Source of the DNA: Anas platyrhynchos
Lineage: Eukaryota; Chordata; Aves; Anseriformes; Anatidae
DNA: 64,000 nucleotides
Assembly (NCBI RefSeq): GCF_047663525.1
Contig: NC_092612.1
Coordinates: 2,637,501 to 2,701,500 of the forward strand
Reading direction: 5' to 3'
Under the pieces are notes generated by a model. The model made no database searches and was not told where the DNA came from. It was given only the letters and a program-made list of their open reading frames with translations. Below are positions 37,901 to 49,900 of this stretch, piece after piece. Each line of letters begins with the position of its first letter. The stretch's first letter is position 1. The translations under genes and the position numbers were made by a program.

Positions 37901-40900
37901 CTACAGAGCGGGCTGTGCCCCTCAGCGCTGGGAGCAGCAGTGCCAAGAGGGCTGCTTCCAGTAATTTGGTCCCGGGGAGGGCTGATGGAGTTCTTGGAAG
38001 CAGGGTCTTTCTGTGGTGTGAGCGCTGGAGGAGCCGCTCGTTGCATCACTTCCCTCCCTCGCGCACAGCACCGCTCGCTGCGCTCCCATCCCGGGGCTGC
38101 CCGCGGCCAAAAGCAACTGCTGCCTTCTGGCAGAGGATCTGATCTGGGTGGAAGGTTCCCGGGATGACCCAGATTGCAGGGAGGAGTTGTCTTCCTCTCG
38201 CCAGAAGCAGAGGACTGCGTGTGGACAGGGCTGAATGTTGCTTGGGGTGTCCGTCTCCTATTCACCCTGCGCCTGCAGCGCTCGCTGCTGCTTGGAGCAT
38301 GGCTCTGGCAAGCCCTGGAGCCTCTCAACTGCCCGGGTGCTGCCTCGGGAGATTTCTCATCCCTGGGGGATGTGCGGGCTGGTTCAGTGGGGTAAGGAAC
38401 CAGAGGTACGGGGTGGTCCTCCCTCTGTGCTCCATCCCCAAGATGCTGCACTCACAGAGCTCTCCTGCTGCCCCTTTTGGTCAAGAGCAGCAGGGGTTTG
38501 GCCCAAGATTTTGGGCAACAGACCTTGGCTGGTCCCGGCTGTGTCAGGGAAGGGCTGGTGGCACTGACGGGGTCTTTCTCTTGCTTTCAGATCATTCCCA
38601 ACTTCTACCCCCCGCTGGAGGCTCACGTGCGGCAAGGCGTGTTCAACTCCCTCACCCACATCGTGGAGAAGCGAGTCCTGGCGTAAGGCATCCTGAATTC
38701 TGCTCCATCCAGAGAGCTGCTGTGCAGCAGCCTTCCAGGGCCCCGGTCTCACCAGCCAAAATGAACCCCAGTCCCCGCAGGAGGCATTTGTATTGCACAC
38801 AACCCGTGGAATAAGCCTTAGCTTTGTCGTTGTGGTGCTGGGGCTTGTCCTGAGAGCAGTCCCTTGAGCCAAGGGGTTGGGGCAGTTAGGAATGCTGCAG
38901 CCACTCAGCCTTCCTGGTCGCCGAGCTGAGCAGCCTTGCTGGTGGTGCTCCAGCCTGCAGATAACTGCTCATCTCCACGTTCCCATCCTGGTGAGGCCTC
39001 TTCTGCCCTTCCCGTGCGCCTGTTGGTGACATGGGTCTCGGTGGTGGCAAAGGGAGGGCCCCCCGGCTGCTGTGCAGGAGGGAAGGTGGCACCGTGCAGG
39101 CTGTGGTGTGCAGGACGAGTCAGAGCCCGGACAGAAGGGAGGAAATCCTCTGGCACATGCAGCGGGGAGCAGCTCAGCAGGGCCCAGTTGAAGGCTCATC
39201 CCTGGCTCATTGCGCTCTGGAAGCATTCGGGGCTCGTTCTCAGCATCCAGAGGGGCAGGGTTGGGGCAGGAGGCTTTGCAGAGCCCAGCACAGCGTTGGG
39301 GCTGGTAGCAAGCTGCCAAATGGAGCTGTGGAAGGAGGGTGGCCCTTGGGGGACTGCCAGGAACTGGGGAAGGGAAGGGCTTTAAGGACCGTGCAGTGGC
39401 TGGAGGGTCTGGTAGGCCTTGCTTTGGGTTTCCAGCTCTGTAGGGAAGCTGGGGCTGCATCCCAGCTGTTTCTCACCCTATTCCCTTCCTACCCCCCCAA
39501 CACAGCCACTTGGCCCCTCTCTTCGACAACCCCAAGCTGGACAAGGAGCTGCGAGCCATGCTGAGGGAGAAATTCCCGGAGTTCTGCAGTTCGCCCTCGC
39601 CCCCCATCGAAGGTAGGGAGCGGGCGGGTGGCAGGGGGAGGCTGCAGCAGGGCTTCCCCCAGCGGTCCCACAGCGAGAGCTGCCTCCAGGAGGTCAGAGC
39701 CGGACCCCAGGGAGATGATGAGAGCTCTGGGTGCCTGCGTTTTTGGGTGGCCGTGAGCTCCCCTCATCCCAGCCCCGTGGCACGGTAAAGCCGCTCGCTC
39801 CCTGTTTCTCACTCTGTTCCATGGGGGGTGCTTAGCCTTTCGTCTCTGTAGGCTAATTGATTAACCTTAATTAGGTTTAACAAAGAGCAAGCGTTTCCAA
39901 CCTGAATTTACCAGGAGAGCGCTGCTGCTCGGCCATATCCGCTGAAGGGCTGTGCCTGGGAGCCTGTCCTTGCCGTGGCACCAGCTGAATTGGCAGAAGG
40001 AACCCCTCCCAGCAGCAAACCCTGCTGCCCCGAGCCCCACGGCCTCGTGGAGCTCCCCGAGCTGTGGCTTTGCTCAGGGCCTTGGGCTCTGCTGCTGTCT
40101 GGGGCGAGGGATGGAGCAGGAAGGGAGCTGGGCAGCTCGCATGGAGAATACCCTGGTGCTGCCACGCTTTGCCCTGAGTGGGGATGGTGAAATGGAGTCA
40201 CGGGGAGTCCTGTGCCCCAACGTGAGTTTCCCAGGGCCTGTCACTTGCCCAGGATCTCTCTTCCCCTGTGCAGAGCACTCAGCTGTAGCCAGAGCTTGGT
40301 TGTGGTGACTCACGAGCAGAGCTTGTCCTGCCCCGGGGCTGTGCCAGGAGCCGCCGTAACCTCGCTTCTGCTCTCACCCCTTTTGCATTTGTTCCCTCAG
40401 TCAAAATTGAGGAACCCGTTTCCATGGAGATGGACAATCACATGTCAGACAAAGATGACAGTTGCTATGACAACGCCGAGGCCGCCTTTAGTGATGATGA
40501 AGAGGATTTGAACAGCAAAGGTGAGGGGTGCAGCCAGCCGGGCACCGACGCTCCCGGCACCTTGGTGTCGGGGCAGTGGCAGCCAGCGCTCTGCCACAGG
40601 TCCCCCTCGTGTTGGGAGGTCCCCCAGCTGCAAGCACAGTCCCTCAAAGCCCCTCTCCACGAGCAGCAGGGATCACTGCACTCCAGGCAGACCCAATTTT
40701 CAACACCCAGGCTTCCATCTGCAGGAGATGCTCAGCCCGATGCTCTCCTGCTGCCTGGCTCTCTGAGGCTGCTGCAGCTCCGTGCTCAAAGGGAGAGGCC
40801 GTGGGGCCTCGTCGCCTTGTGTGGCGATTCCCTGGAGCTTCACACCTCCGAACGCAGCGCTTTCCTTGCCCTGAGTCCTCTCTGGATGTCTGAGTAGTCG

Positions 40901-43900
40901 CGAGCCCTGCTGCACTGCGTGGCTGGGAATCCCTGTGGCAGCTGCTGTGCTGGATGGTTTGTTTGGGAACAGGGTGTCTCTGTTCTCAGGCAGCTGCTAA
41001 TGAGGCTCAGGCCTTTAATTGCTCAGTCACACGGTTTTCATTACACTCACTGGAGGCCTCTGCGAGTCCCTCTCGAAGCCATGGGGCTGACAAGTCTGCA
41101 CGAGGCCAGAATCCCCTCTGCTAGCTCTCTGGAGCTGGAAGCATCTCCGGCTCTTCCTGGCCCTGGTGGCAGGACCCCCCTGGGCCTCCTGCCGTGCTGG
41201 AGGGGTACCCCTCGGTGGGGAGGGGCTGCAAGCCCAGGGTGGGGGAGAGGACTGTGCTGGGGCAGTCCAAGAGTCCTGACAGTGCCGTGAGGGCTGCCTG
41301 GGGCCCTGGAAGAGGCACAGGCTCGGAAGCCACACACACAGGAGAGGATTTTTGCAAATGGGGTCGGCCACCTTGTCCCATCCTGCAGTCAGAGCTTCCA
41401 CCCGAGGGCACTTCCCTGCTGACCCTGGCACTTCTGGACTCTGCTGCAGTTCGTTTTTTATGCCTGGAGTGAGGCTGGAGGATGAGGGTGTGGAAAAGCA
41501 GTTGGGAAGCAGTTGGGGTGCCTCGGTGCTGGAATCCTGATGGCAAGCGTTTGTGCCTTGGGTGGAGAGAGCCCCGTGAGCGAGCTGTGTGTGAGCACCT
41601 TGGGGCACAGGCAAAGCATCGCTTCTGGAAGCTTCACTGAGTGGGGGACACAGCTCTGGACACCCCCGTGTTCAGATCCCATCCTGCCCTCCTGACTGTG
41701 ACCCCGACACATCTCCCAAGGATGAAGGCGAGGCCAGGGGCTGGGTCACACACCGGGGCACCAAATGCCCCCAGCGGTCCCACGCGACTCCTGCTGCTAG
41801 GACAGATTGCCTCGGTGCTTATCAGATGCAGCTGCTTGGGAAAACGGGCAATTTCCAGCCTTACTTCTTTTGTTGCAGGGAAAAAGAGGGAGTTCAGGTT
41901 TCATCCGATCAAAGAAACCATTGTGGAGGAGCCCGTTGATATCACGCCGTTCCTGGACCAGCTGGATGAGTCACTGAAGGATAAGGTTCTGCAGCTGCAG
42001 AAGGGAAGGTTGGTGCTGGGTCGCGTTTCACGCTGGTGTCTTTGGGGCAGTGCCACACGAGACCTTAGAGCCCTGCTATTCAGTGCTGCTTGCTTCAAGA
42101 GCCCTTCTCAAAGCTGATGCCCTCCTGTGGCTTTGTCTCCCTGTAGCCCCCAGAGGTCTCTGCACAGCTCCTGCAGGAAAAGCCCAGCTGGTTTTGCACA
42201 GTGCTGGCTAAAAAGAGCCTTGCAATCTGTCCTCGGAGCAGGCTCAGGCTGGGACACCCCAGCGATGCTCCCACTTGCAGTGCACCCACTTGCTCACCCC
42301 AGCAATTTCCTGGGGGCTACAGCATTTCTCTGAGTCGGGGGCAGGAAGGCAAAAGGCTTTGAGCTTCATCCTTCCCTGCTGCCGAGGGGAAGCTGTGCAG
42401 GCCTTTGGGGCTCCTGCTGCTTGGGGCTGTCAGTGCCTGTCTGCATGGGGCACGCTCTCGATGCAGAGAGGTACCTGTTCCTCTGCCTGCATGTTCCCCA
42501 TCGCTGCTGTTGATTTGCAGTGACCTTGGAATTAACTCCATCTAAAGACGGCTAAAAAAGCTATTGTTTTTCAGACCTTGGCATAGTGGGCTGATTTAAC
42601 GTAATTTATGGCTTTATGGCTTTAAGTGCATTTAATCTGATGCTTTTAGTCATTTAATTTGTTTGTCTTGCTGCAGACAACCTCGGGCACTTTTGTAAGT
42701 AGGTGCCGCAGCAGTGCAGCGCGTTCTCCCAGGGCTGGGTCTCTGCAGTCTGTGCTTCGGAGCCGTGCCTTCCTCTAAGCCTGGCACCAGTGCAAAGCAG
42801 GGCCACCCCCACTCTCAGGTCCTGGGGGCTCCCGAGCAGAGCCAGCTCAGCACAAAGCCCCCTTGTCCCTGCTCTCGGTATCTTCCTTTGTAACTTGGAT
42901 TTCCTCTTGTTTTTGTGCTCCAGCGATACGGAAGCTCAGTGTGAGGTCATGCAGGAAATCGTGGATCAAGTCCTGGAGGTAACAGCACGGACCCGGAGCA
43001 GTGCTGCTGTCTAGCTGTAAAACGAGAGCAGCTGGAGTGGCACGGGCCAGGCAGCTCCAAGCCCGCCTGGTTCTGCCCCACGAGCTTTGCCTGAACATGG
43101 GACACAAGCCTGAGGACACTCAAATCTGAAACAAGCTCCAAAGGCCACCGGGCAGCTTCACCCGTGGCTGTTAAACACAGCCCCAAGCTGCAGCGTGCTG
43201 GGAGGCTCTTAGGGAAGCTCACACCATGCAGTTTCCTTATAACCCATGGCTGAACGTCCCGTGTAGCCCCTGTCAGGCAGGGCACTGGGTGCTCATGCCG
43301 TGACCCCACGCAGCTGCAGAGCTGCTGTGGGCTTCTGCAGGCGCCGTGCAGCCGGGGTGCTCCCTTTTGGTGCTTCAGAGCGGCTGCAGCAAGGCCAGCC
43401 CAGCAGATCTGCTGTGGATGTTTTCCAGCAGCTCAGTGCCTGCAGGGAGGTCGCATCCCCTCCCTCTCATCAGCTGCCTGCAGAGTCAAGTGGCCTCTCA
43501 GCACAGCTCCTCCCGCGGGAGCGTGGGGACGGGGCTGGACAGGGCACGAATCCTCAGCACCAAGTGCCCCCGGTCCCTGCTAGCCCTGTGCAGTGAGAGC
43601 TGAGCTCGGTGAATCACCGTCCATCAGAGGACGAGTGGACCCCAGTGATTGTGCAGTGCTTCAGAGCCAGACGTCAGCTCGGGGCTCGTCGTGCTGGTGA
43701 CCAGCTCTGGCGTCTCCCAGGGCTGCAAAATAGCAGCAAAATGGCTTCTGAGCAGCTTGGGTGGCGTTCCCAGCAGCTCTGCTGCGTCCCTTCCAGCTGG
43801 ACCTGTGCTGGGCAGGCAGGCTTTGAGCTTCTGCTTTCCCTTCTCATTTCTTCCCTCCTTTCTCTCCACCAGGAGGACTTTGACTCCGAGCAGTTATCGG

Positions 43901-46900
43901 TGCTCGCATCCTGCCTCCAGGAGCTATTTAAGGCTCACTTCCGTGGTGAGGTTTTGCCAGAAGAAATCACAGAGGAGTAAGGATTTATTTTCCTGTCTCA
44001 TCCTTTCACGCTGGGACTCGGGCTTTTCCTAGTAACGCTTCCACCATTTCTGGAAGGCTGTGCTGAACCCAGCAGCTTGCCCTGTGAAGCAATCCAGGGT
44101 TCACCAGCGGTCAGCATGGAGCTGCTCAGCAATTATATCCCAGGCTCCAAAGAAACCATCAGCGACCTGCTGCCACAGGTCCTTGTGTCAGAGCTCCGTT
44201 TAGGGGATGGTCGGGTGGCTCCTGGCATGCAGGGTACAAAATAATCCACCTGCCCCTGCTGTGCTGGCATACACCAGCACCATGCACCCTTCCTCCTTGA
44301 TTTTATTGTCATGGGTTTGAACCGAGAGGTTTGGGGTTCTGGTATCGGGACCGTTCCTGTCTCCCCATCAGCTAGGGCTAAGCCTTGATGGCCTGAGGAC
44401 TGCAGCAAGCAGTGCACGGGGCTTTTTTCTTGCTATTTTCATACTGATTTACCCCAGACCAGAGGCTGAGTGCCCGCTGAGCTCTGATCGTTGCGTTTGT
44501 CCCGCAGGTCTCTGGAGGAATCGGTGGGGAAGCCACTCTACCTAATATTTAGGTATGTTTGTTCAGAGCTAGTTCAGACTCCTGTTTGCTTCCTGACCAC
44601 CACCGTGGGTGAGCCCCATGGGTCTCATTCTGCCAAGACCCCACACTTGCCCCAGCACCCCCCAAGATACCACAACCAGACGAGTTTATTCCTTCCTTCT
44701 GCCTACGCAGCGTTTTGTGGGGTAGAAACACTTAAACCACAGGAAAATCCCAGCTCATCTGGCTGTTTGGGGAAGCTGGGGGGATCCCTGGGGTCTCTCC
44801 CTCATACCTGAAATCAGCGGGTGGCCAGGACCTGGGGCTGGGTTCCCTGCGAGCGGCCGGTCCTCGGCAGCAGAGAGCTCTCGTGCAGCATCCCACGTAA
44901 CGCAGCCGTTCTCTGCTCCCCAAGGAACCTCTGCCAGATGCAGGAGGATAACAGCGGCTTCTCACTGCTGCTGGATCTCCTGTCCGAGCTCTATCAGAAG
45001 CAGCCCAAGATCGGCTACCACCTCCTGTACTATTTAAAAGCCAGGTAGGTCAGAGAGGGTTGGGGGGAAGCACCCGAGCCACGACGTGGCTCGTACGGCC
45101 TCCCAGAGCCAGCTTGGTGCTGGGGGGCTCCCCCCTCACCCCGGCACGTCTCCTTCTAGCAAAGCTGCAGCAGGGAAGATGAACCTGTACGAGTCATTCG
45201 CTCAGGCCACGCAGCTGGGGGACCTGCACACGTGTCTGATGATGGACATGAAGGCCTGCCAGGAGGACGACGTGCGGCTGCTCTGCTACCTCACCCCCTC
45301 CATCTACACAGAGGTGAGGACCCCGCAGGCACCAGGAGCACCACGGGGGCAGAGGCAGGCTGCTGGGGCCAGGCTGGTTTGCTTCTGAGGTCCAGGCTTG
45401 TTACGCTGCAGCAACAGAGCAGACAAACCTAAAAAAAGCTCCTTTGGGCTGAGCCCAGCCCAGCCTCCATCCACCCCCAGCCCAGCGTGGCGGGGACCAG
45501 CGAGCTGCCGTCATCCTGCTTCCTCACGGCCCCGTTAGAGCCTCGTGCTGTCTGCGTGGTGACGTGCTGACCTTGCTGGCCCGGCTGCATCTCGTGTTTG
45601 GCTCCGAGCACGGCATTTTCTGCGCTCCCTGGCTGCAGTTTTGCTCTCCCTCCTCTCCGGAGAGCGGCAGGTTGCCGGCTCTGCGCAGACGCCTCATCCC
45701 CGAGTCCGGGGGAAGCAGCGCTCAGAGCGAGCTCTGCTGCCTGCTCCAAACCCCTGGGTTCAATGAAACGTTTTATTGCTTTCAGCACTCGGTGCTGAGC
45801 GGGAGCCAGCTGGACTCGCTGCAGCAGTCGAGAGCAGGGCGCGCTTGGAACGGGGTCGCAGCTCGGTCCCAATTCTCACAGCCCAGCCGGGTCTTGGATG
45901 GAGCTGCTGCTGCCTCCCCGCTGCCAGGATGCTGGCAGGGCTGCGAGGCTGCAGCCTTCTTGTGCGGTGGTTGCAGGGCAGAGGCTGCAGCCAACAAGTG
46001 TCCAGCCACTGCCTGGCTGCTGGGAGCAGTGCTGGGGGTGGGAGGGAGGAGGGAGGCAGGCTAACATCACGCACTCGGGCTCATCGCAGGGGTCACGGTG
46101 CTGCCTGTACTTTCTCATTCCCTGGGAGGAATGAGCTGGCCCCTCTCCTCCCTCCTTTCTGGCTGGTTCAGCAGGAACATCTGCTGGGCTTTCAGGCTAT
46201 CCAGCCCCGTTCCTCATGAGCGCTCCTGAGGGCTTCTGTGGGGCAGGGAGCACGGCAGCAGCTTGGGAGAGGGAGGAAAACCTGCACACGAGCAGGTCTC
46301 GCCCCGTGGTGCGTGCCCCAGAGGGATCCTGGCGTAGCACAGCAGCACAATCCCCCTGGTGCTTTGAGCGCTGGCTTTAACGCCCTCACCCCAAAACGGG
46401 GTCAGGCTGCTGCCCCCATGGGTGCAGTGACCGGCACGAGCCCGGCAGGATGTCCCGAGAGCAGCCCGTCTGAACAGCCCGATCCCGACTGTGCAGCGGG
46501 AGCGCACCGCCGCCAACTTCCCTGGCCTTTTGCCCCGCCTGTTGATTTTCTGATTTGCTTGCAGCTCTGCGTAACGCACGAGAGGGCCTGGGACAGCCAG
46601 CGAGGATGTGGAAAAATGGGGAATTGTAACCGCTGTGCTCTGGCTGACTTCTGGCAGCCAAAATTGAAGCAGCCTCGCTCCTCGCGCTGCCCTGGTCAGC
46701 GCCGGCCGCATCCCGCAGGCATGCTGGGCTCTGGCTCTGGCACGAGGAGGGATGCGCGCATCGAAGCCGGCGCTGAGGAGGAGCCTTGCTGCAGCCCCGG
46801 GGATAGGAGAGCTCGGCTGGTCGCCCCCTCCAGCCCTCTCCTGAGCCCTGCCTTGCTTTTGCACCCTTGCAGTTCCCAGACGAGACCCTGCGAAGCGGCG

Positions 46901-49900
46901 AGCTGCTCAACATGATCGTGGCCGTCATAGACTCGGCGCAGGTAAGGCAGGAGCTGAGCTGGGGCTGGGGGCAGCACGTTCCCCGTGTGGCAGCGCTCAC
47001 CTCTGCTCCCAGGGGGTTTAAACCCCAAATGGCCCGGCCTTGGAGGGCATGGAGCAGTGGGGTCTGCTCGCTAAGTCCTTCGTGCTCCCGTTCTGGCTCT
47101 GGGATGCCCACGATGGCTGGTGCTTGGCCGGGAGGTGCTTGGTGCAGCTGGGGAGGTGCCGTGCCCTGATGGGTGCAGGAGGATGCAGGGAGCCCGTCCC
47201 TGCTGTGCTGCGAGCCCAGTGGGGCTTGGATCGTGCCCAGCTCCCCATCCCAGTGGGAGACCCCTCTGAGCAGAGAGCCAAGCCCTCGTTAGACCCTGCT
47301 GGAAGGAGCCTCTCCCCACGGGCACGCCGAGCTGCCACAAGCAACCCAAAAATAGCCCCGGTGAAAGCTGGGGGCAGGGAGGTGGGCACCGGCAAGAATG
47401 CTGTGCTGCGTGTTTCTGCTGTCTAGGCTCGTCTGGAGCGTGATCTGCTGATAACCCCGTAACTCGCCCTATTTATACACCATTCCTGGCCAGCCGCGCT
47501 TTTCCCAGCTGTGCCGGAGCCAGAACGCCTCGCCAGCAAGTTTTGCTTGGCGGGCCGGGGCTGGAGCTGGGCGCAGGAAAGGTTTGGGCCGTGCTGCCCT
47601 GACCCCCCCAGCCCAGCCCTGCTCTTGCTCCTCCGCTCCTGGGCTCGGCCGCGCTCTGCAGGCAGAGGTTTTGTGTTTCCCAGCAGAGGCCCGTAGCGTT
47701 TCCTCTCCCCTCCCTTCTCCGATTCCTTCTCTCCTTCCTGTTATTCTTCAGCTGTTTCCCCGCGATGCTCTGGCTGCGTGGCCTCCTCACCCAGCCCATG
47801 GGGGCCCCACAAACCTGCTGCCACAAGGGGAGCGCTGGGGGCACGCGGAGCGGGTCCCCGCTGCTGGCAGGGCTGTGCCAGGAGGGGGACAGCGAGCCCT
47901 GGCCCAGCCCGTGGGGATCTGCTGCCCATCCTGCGCCCCCAGCCCGGGCATTGATGCGTGATTAACCTCTCGTTACTTCCCCGGTGCCTCACAGCAGCTG
48001 CCTCTCCTTGGTGCTTCCTAAACCAGTCCTAATTTAGGAGCCACCTGCAGCACGCAGGGGTTTGGGGCTCTGCTGGATCCCTGCTCCTGCTGGGATGATG
48101 CTGGAGGAGCGATAACACCTTGGCTTGCTCTCCAGGCCCGGTTGTTCCCATGTAAGAGGGCTCCTGTGAGCCTCAGCATCCCGCTAACCCCCTTTGCTCT
48201 GCCGCCCAGTTGCAGGAGCTGGTGTGCCACGTGATGATGGGGAACCTCGTCATGTTTCGGAAAGACTCGGTGCTGAACATCCTCAGTGAGTAGCCACCGG
48301 GGCAGGCACCAGGGCAGGGGGGGGAAAGTGGGACCTGGGCATCCCCAAACCTTCCTGTCCCCACTGGGCTTTGCAGAGAGAGCCCAAGAGGACCAGTCCC
48401 TGCAAAGCCCTTGCCAAAGTTTTGCCCTTTCTGGCTGCTCACAGAGCAACTGAGAGTGGTTCTTGCTGGCCCTGTTACGCCGAGGTCTGGATTTCCTCAT
48501 GGTGTTATTGCCACTGCTTAAAGGATCACTGCCCTAAACCCGATTGTGAGATTGAGCCGCGCGATCCAAGCTGTGAGCTCTAATGGGTTTTACCGAGCTG
48601 GCTGCGTGACGGCTTTAGGAGCCCTGGCTCTTTGCAGTGCCAGGCAAAGCCTAATCCAGGGCTCTGCAGCCTGCCTGGGCCGAGAGAAAGCAGAGAGGAG
48701 AGCCCTGAACCCCCCCCCGGCCACACAGCCTCACCCCCTGCTCCCGGCTGCTGGCTCCCCGGGGCTGTGACCGCGTCCTGCTCGGTCCTGCAGCATCACG
48801 GCACGACAGCATCGTGCCCACAACCTCTCCCGAGCAGCGTTCCTTGCCTTTCCCCCCTGCCCACCGGTGGGTGACCCAGTTCCTCTTGGTTTTTAATTGC
48901 CCTTTGGCAGCCTCGGAAGCGTTGTGCTGCTACCTCCCCCAGGCTGCCTACAGCAGAGATGCCCCTCAAAGCCTCCAGCCGGTGCCATGCTGTGCCTGTG
49001 TGTGCCCCGTGGCCCCCCGGTCCCTGCCAGCCATGACCACGGCGCTCCGGGCTGGGGCAGTCCCGCACAGGAGGCAGCAAACACCCCAAGAGATCCCCCG
49101 GCGCCTCGATCTGACAGCTGCCCAGATCCAGCTTTGCTGTTACACAAGCTGCGAGCAGCAGACTAAGCCCATTAATTACAGAGCCTCGTTAATTCTCTTC
49201 CTCTGAGCCCTGAGCAGCTGCGGTGGTGACTCTGCCATCCTGCTGCCCGTGCCTCAGCTGGCAGAGCTGCTGCTGGTGCCAAGCGGGGTCCTGGGGACCT
49301 GAGCGCAGCCGTGGCACGGTGCTGGTGGTGCAGCTGCCCCAGCACAGCACAAATCCTGCCCTCCCCAGCACACCCGCTGGGATTTCACCCCAAGGAGAGC
49401 CCTGCGCTCCTCGGTGCCCTGCTCTGGGCTGGAGGAATGGGGGGTAATGTGCCCGGGACACAGCGATGTCCCTGGAGGACCTCACAGAGGGGCCGGCAGA
49501 GCCGTGTGGGGTGGCTCTGGCAGGTCCCAATCCTTCCTCCGAGCACCCTGCAGCTCCCCTTCACCTCCCTGCGCTTGCCCCTAGTTCAAAGCCTGGACTG
49601 GGAGACCTTCGAGCAGTACTGCACCTGGCAGCTCTTCCTGGCACACAGCATCCCCCTGGAGACCATCATCCCCATCCTGCAGCACCTCAAGTACAAAGGT
49701 GAGCCGCCCCCCGGGGTGGGCGAGGCGCGGCGCTGGGTCACCGTGGCCCCGTGCCGTGGTGCTGAGGGTGTGTGGTGCTGAGATGTTTGTGCTTCCCTTG
49801 CAGAGCACCCCGAGGCGTTGTCCTGCCTGCTGCTGCAGCTGAGGCGAGAGAAGTAAGTGCTGCTGCGTGCTCAGCGCTGATCTGTGGAGCCTCCAGGGGC

